Below are positions 41,501 to 47,500 of a stretch of DNA of 64,000 nucleotides, in pieces. A program made the position numbers and the translations under genes. The DNA is from Branchiostoma belcheri (Eukaryota; Chordata; Leptocardii; Amphioxiformes; Branchiostomatidae): positions 1,416,735 through 1,480,734 of the forward strand of contig NW_017802602.1 of assembly GCF_001625305.1 (NCBI RefSeq), given 5' to 3'. The notes under the pieces are model-generated. The model worked only from the letters and a program-made list of their open reading frames with translations, was not told the origin of the DNA and searched no databases. Position 1 is the stretch's first letter. Every line of letters begins with the position of its first letter.

Positions 41501-44500
41501 CATTTCTATCAGTCTTATCAGGATCACTATGACCAAAAGCAAACAGATCACTTACAACACAAGTACCAACCACTACGTAAGTATCTGATACCAGCCCAGA
41601 GAAGAACAAGAAACAGTCGTGCCTTCAAATATCAGAGTTATCAACCAAGAATTGAGGTGTTCAAAAACTCATGTTTCCCCAGAACTATCTTAGAGTGGAA
41701 CTTGTTGCCACCAAGCACAGTTGGGGCATCATCACTAGAAAGCTTTAAACAACTCCTGCAATCAAATGTGCAAAGATTGAGTGTAACAAGTCCTTCAGTG
41801 TGATATAATAGCTATTTGCCGCCTTGCCGCGTGTCTGCGAAGTTGGTGTGTAACGCCGAAGGGCGGTTATACCGGCTATACTGATACAGATACAAGTACC
41901 AATTTTGGGTGTCCCAATATACAGGGCAACTGCCATGGATCTGTTCTGTTCAGTAAACCTAGGAGTCCTTGCCTGTCCAGTGGAGGATATACAAGCCCTC
42001 TTAATCCTGGAGTGTTTGTTTTGAAATCTCTCATGCGTTACAATCAAAGTCACTCGACTAACGAATCAACTTTCTGAAGAGCAATCAAATCATACAACAA
42101 TCACAACGAGGGAATATATGATGATACGTTACTGTAGCACGATAGCAACTGCATTATCAATTATTCAACAACTAAAGGCCTCCCCATTATTATATATAAT
42201 ACATGCAAAGGAAAAAGGTTTGAATTATTGATAAGTCCGTTGTCTGATATTTCCGAGAGATTTCTATCTAAGTCTTATATTATTGCAATATACACTAATA
42301 GAGGATTTTAAGACGTTTTGTCAACATAAGGTTTGAAACATGAATAGTTCCGGAAGTTTCAATCATATTACCTGATTGAACTGCGAACAAAATAATGATT
42401 ATATGCCATAGCTCAATCTGGCAATTTTATTTCAGACAAAATGATTTGAAGGAAATCTCCCACTTTTCGTTTTTTGGGCCACATCAATTTATTTCCTTGT
42501 TTTTCTGACATTTTCAAGTGCAAATTATTGAAGAATCTGATCATGAAAATGCATATACCAGATCCCTCATAAGTTTTAATGTTATTTGCCAAAATAAAAA
42601 ATTGCACCTTCTGAAAAATCCAGGAACCAACAACTGAGTCATAGAAGAAGTGCCATTTGCATGTAAGTTAAAACTGAAGGCAATATAACCAGTAAATGCT
42701 ACACCAAAAAGCAGAGTTAGTCGAGTAACTGACGAAAGGTAGAGGATGCTACCTGAAACATCTGACTGTTTCCAAAATCATATCCAGTTGCTTCAGTGAC
42801 TGCTTTTTGGTGTATCATTTTACCTGGATGTCTAATTATAATCTTCACCGACGTAATCAATAAATGGTTTGATAATATTTGTAAAGACATTTTGACCTAC
42901 TTTTCGTCCACATCGATGGCCTGTTCCACTCTCTCAGTTCCCACAGGGAGAGGCAGGAGTGTTTTTCCCTTGACCTGGCCGGCGACGACGTAGACGCTGT
43001 TCTTCAGGTTGTGCACGTGGCGCAGAACGTCCTGCGACACCACGGTCGGCCACGCATCGTGGTTACGGAAGTTAGACAGCAGGGGGACAACAATCTGTGA
43101 TTGAACAAGAAAGTTTATTGCAAATGCATGCCCAAGGGCTAATTGCAGTTACAAACACAATAAGAAAGAAAATACAGTCACTGTGGTATGTGAGACTATG
43201 TCTACGTCCGTAACATTAAACTATATTCTAAAGTTTTACTGGGTTTGACTTCTTCTTTTTAGGCAATGGAAGATGAATATGTGGGTTCTTTGATTTTACT
43301 AGCAAAATTGTTTTTTCGTGGTAGGGAATGGTCGGGAAGTAAGGGAGCATGTAAATAGGTGCAGGCATACAATGTATAATTTTCAGCGTGACCTGCAAGA
43401 GTGCAGATATGCAGAAAAAAGGATTTAGATACTTTTAAAAGAACTATGTTTATTTACAGTAGCGTTGTTATGTTTGTGTTTTACAGGCCACTCCTCCACG
43501 AGACAAATATTGATAATGTACATACGTACACAACCTTATCAACATTGTTGACAACACATTTGAATAATTGTTACACTACAGTGCATATAGTACTGCACTT
43601 TATTTGATTTTTGTCAAGATAGAAGTGAAAAAGCTAGTGAAAAAGCAAATGAAATAAAGTTTATGTGATAAACATTATGCTGTGCCAGAGTATCTAATAA
43701 TAAAATGCAACAACCATGTTTGGTTACATTATGTATAGTATGAAGTAAAAGCTGATCTAGTAAGTTATCACCAAAGAAGTTTCAATGATTTTGTCCATTA
43801 GAATTTTACAGAAAAGAAGACTTAAAGAACTGCTCTGTTTCTAACTTGTTTCTGAACAATGCTTTAGCAAACTGCCCTGTGGCAGATCTGTTTAACAGGT
43901 GGTTTCAGAACAGGTGGTTATGTGTATAAGTGAGTAAAGCCAGCTGTTAGGATATGGGACATCTACACATGGTAGGTACTAAATATCCACACTGCATCTA
44001 AAGTTATATACATTGTATTGTCCACATTAAGTGTACAGGTCCCAATTATTTTGCAATGCATGCATGCTTTCCTAGTTTCCAGTTTAGTCTAGTTTCCAGT
44101 TTAGTCTAGATCTAGTCCATTCGGTTTCTACTTTATGTCAGATTTACCAACTTTTCAGGTGACTTTATTTCAGGCGTGTTGACAATGGGTCATGGTAGGT
44201 ATGATTGATATTTACTCCTTAGATTCTCCATAACACCCATAACTACCCCTGGTCGTGTTACCTGGACCTGGCAGTATTTACCGGCAGTGTTTTGATGCAA
44301 TCAGATTTCTTGTCAATCACTGAGCTCTAAGTTTATATTTTGAAAGATTACACTTTGGCAAGTCAAGTATTACAAAAATCCCCTAGCAGATATGTACCAA
44401 TGCAGTTGAAATTTCATGAGAAATTTTCCTTTTTTATACCAATTATTACATATTTTAACTTTGATTTCCACAGTGTGACAACCACCTGTTTGGTGATCTT

Positions 44501-47500
44501 TTGAGGCTCGTACAACCGTGAGTAAACACGTCTGTAGACCAAATGAGCCAAAGGCAAACAAGCCCTACTTTCTACACAATACAGCATTACTGCCGCTGCG
44601 TCACAGTTCTACTGGCTCTAACACATTCACTCTGCGTTCCTGTTCCACTTTGCCTTGTCTGAAAGGCAGGCTTGTGCTGGGCCTCAACTTAGGCGCAAAT
44701 ACAACAAGCTCACGTCGGCGTGTAATGCCTTAAGAAAGCACGAAGGCTTAAGACTCTAATAAGGGCGTGAAGTTTTCTCCTTAGAGCAAGCACAAATTTT
44801 CTCAAGGGCTTTCTTTTGACCGTAACGCGGTCGCACGGTGCGCTGGCTATTTTAGTGCCCTGAGTGTAAGACAAAACGGCGGACTGAATACAGTCGTAAA
44901 CTCTGGGTCCCTTCTGCGATCAATCACACGAGCAGAGAAAAGAACCGGCGCCCTGACAGCGCGACAATGGCTCTTTACCTTCGCGGCGTGAATGGGAACA
45001 AAGTTCAGGTTAGACCCGGGAGGTAATCTGACCGACTCTCGTGCGCGGCACACAATAGTGCAATGTCATACAAGCTGGGGCGAGATGGAGAGATATGCTG
45101 CCCTAGATATCACACACGAACCTACAGAAGGGACGTTGCATCATCGGACCCACGGAGACTGAAACTTGCACACAGAGTAATTTTTAGTGTCTGGATCAGA
45201 ACTAGCCAGTTAGGATCTAAGTTTTGGATAAAAAATGTAACATCTATGGAATTTTCAAAACAAGAGGTACTACACAACCTCATTGTTTCATGATGGTCAA
45301 CTTAAACATTGTCTTAAGCTGGCAGTGTGTCTTTAAATTAGGACATCTCAAATATTTGGCCATACTAAAGCATTATCTAACCTAAACAGTAAATATTTGG
45401 AGGATTACAATATCTATTACAGCCCTTACGACCAGTAAGACCTGGGCAAACTTGTAAAGCCACAGAAAACAAACTACTGTTTTATTTCTCCTTTCCAAAA
45501 AGTACAGTATAACGTAATAAACTGCACTAACTGTGAATGATACCAGTACACCTGTAATAGTAAAGCCTTGGCCTGGTTGTTTGTAATAGCTGCTACTGGG
45601 TGATAATTTGTTTGTTTGCCCCACATAAAAGTTTATCCAAAACACGTTGGGTGAGTCGTCAAAACAGACAGGCTTGAGTCCATTCACTCTGCCTTTTCTG
45701 CCTATTGTTATTCGTGATCAGTTTTTGGTATTGACAAACTGGAAGACCTGTACCAATTACTTCATTAACCTTATGTCTACTTGGTTCTGTTGAACAGAAT
45801 GTATAGCATAGATGCAATTTTAGCAGCAAAAAGGTTCATTTACTTTATCCACACAGCTATTATTTTTAGACAACTACCTTTTTTAGTTATAGTTATACTC
45901 AATGTTATTTCAATGTTCTTGTATGTTTGTAATTTGCAATTAGCTTCCAGGCATGAACTTGCAATAAACTTCTCATTGTATAAACTGATACTGATTTGAC
46001 ATTTTTATTCTTTCCAATTTCCAATTTTCAAATTCTTTTCCTTCTCTTGGATTGCTTTCATTTTTCTAACTCTCTTAGTCTTTGATAAAAGCTGGGGACT
46101 GAGAAAACAGAAAAGCCATTAGTTGAGTCTACCTGCAGCTTGGTTCACCTGTACTGTACAGCTACGAGTCAGTGAGCTACAGGTATTTCGCAAACATCAC
46201 TTTCCCCGCCGGTATTAGCACGAACAGTCATGCTTCGCTCGCGCACAAGTTTGCTCAGTCCACGGCAACGCGGACGGGCCGTGACGGGACAATGCGCAGG
46301 TAAAGCCAACCGCCATCTTTGGCGGCCCCGGGAAACAAAACCTGTTGTCACAACGCCCGCTAATTTTCCTAAACTTTACACAACAACCTGTGGGATACAA
46401 ACACTACACACAATGTCTGTAGTCTAACTGCCACTAAGTGATGTGGGTGGGGAAAGTATAATAGGCCTAGGAAAAAAATGTGTTTCCTGTTTCCCATCGG
46501 ACCCTAGAAAAACCTGTCAACCCTAGACTTTTTTTGGGGGGTGGACCCTGCAAGGGACATAAATAATTTTTCGAGCTGATCAACCTTTTCTAGCTCATTG
46601 ATCTGACACCTGAGTGATAAAATGTTGTACAACTGGATTTCTGACATTGACATTAAAAATGAATTAAAGTGTCCTCATGCAATTTTTACTTTGTTAAACT
46701 GTATTGCACAAGTTGGACCCCTATATACATATCACTGTACATAGTCTAAACAAAAAAAGATAATCCCTACCTACCGACCCTAATTTTCTAATATTTTCAG
46801 GACTGATACAGGAAACACAACATTTTTTTCTAGGCCTAAGTGATGTGGGTGGGAAAGGTAAAGGGTTCACAGAGAGTGGAGCTCTATCACTTATAGCAAG
46901 GAAAATTTTCTCACGTCGTCCACTAGTGCTGAGAGCTGGTCCAGTGGTGCGTAAGACAAGTCTCCATAACTTAGAAATGTCTTGATTGCGTCCTTAGTGA
47001 CTGTTCCTTTTTCTTTCTTCACAAAGTAAACTGCCTTGTTCTTCAAGGAGGTGGGAAACTCGTCCGCAGCGGCCAAAGCGCCGGCAGAGTTAGCAGAGAT
47101 CACCAAGTTTATGTTCTCAGCCTTGTCTAAGAATTCTTGCAGCAGTATTCTGTTCTCTTCTGCACTGATGAATTTGGACCACTTATCAAGTTTCAGCTTC
47201 AGGGTCTTCAGTGTGTAGTCTTGGAGAAAATCAAACCTGGAAATTAAAATATCAACACAAATATTACTCTGAACAATGTGATATTATGTCTTCCTGAACA
47301 TATTCGTTATTTTATTGTGGTTTATTAATTTCAGTTCTAATATCAATGAAATGTGTTTTAGCATTTTAGTACTCTTAATCTGACAGAGAGTCTTGACAAT
47401 TGACTGAAAACAATAATGTCAAGCTTCTGATATATAATAGACGTGGTTTATTGGTGCATGCTAATTCTACCATTCTGGTCGTGTTCATTTCAAAAACATG

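Larger units (their letters stand above)
38812..42900. other. Dynein intron 3 (most of 4.2 kb)
   Basis: No exon is required by phase. It holds a two-copy repeat (39521-39840), a decayed LINE tail near 40000, the CR1-like remnant at 41440-41900 and a dispersed element at 42665-42850. The stretch 40400-41130 shows nothing recognisable. Confidence 0.7.

Noticed and set aside
46169-46427. Overlapping open frames on both strands at 46.2-46.4 kb
   Set aside because: Local GC richness removes stops; no homology is recognised and the dynein exons on either side join in phase without it.
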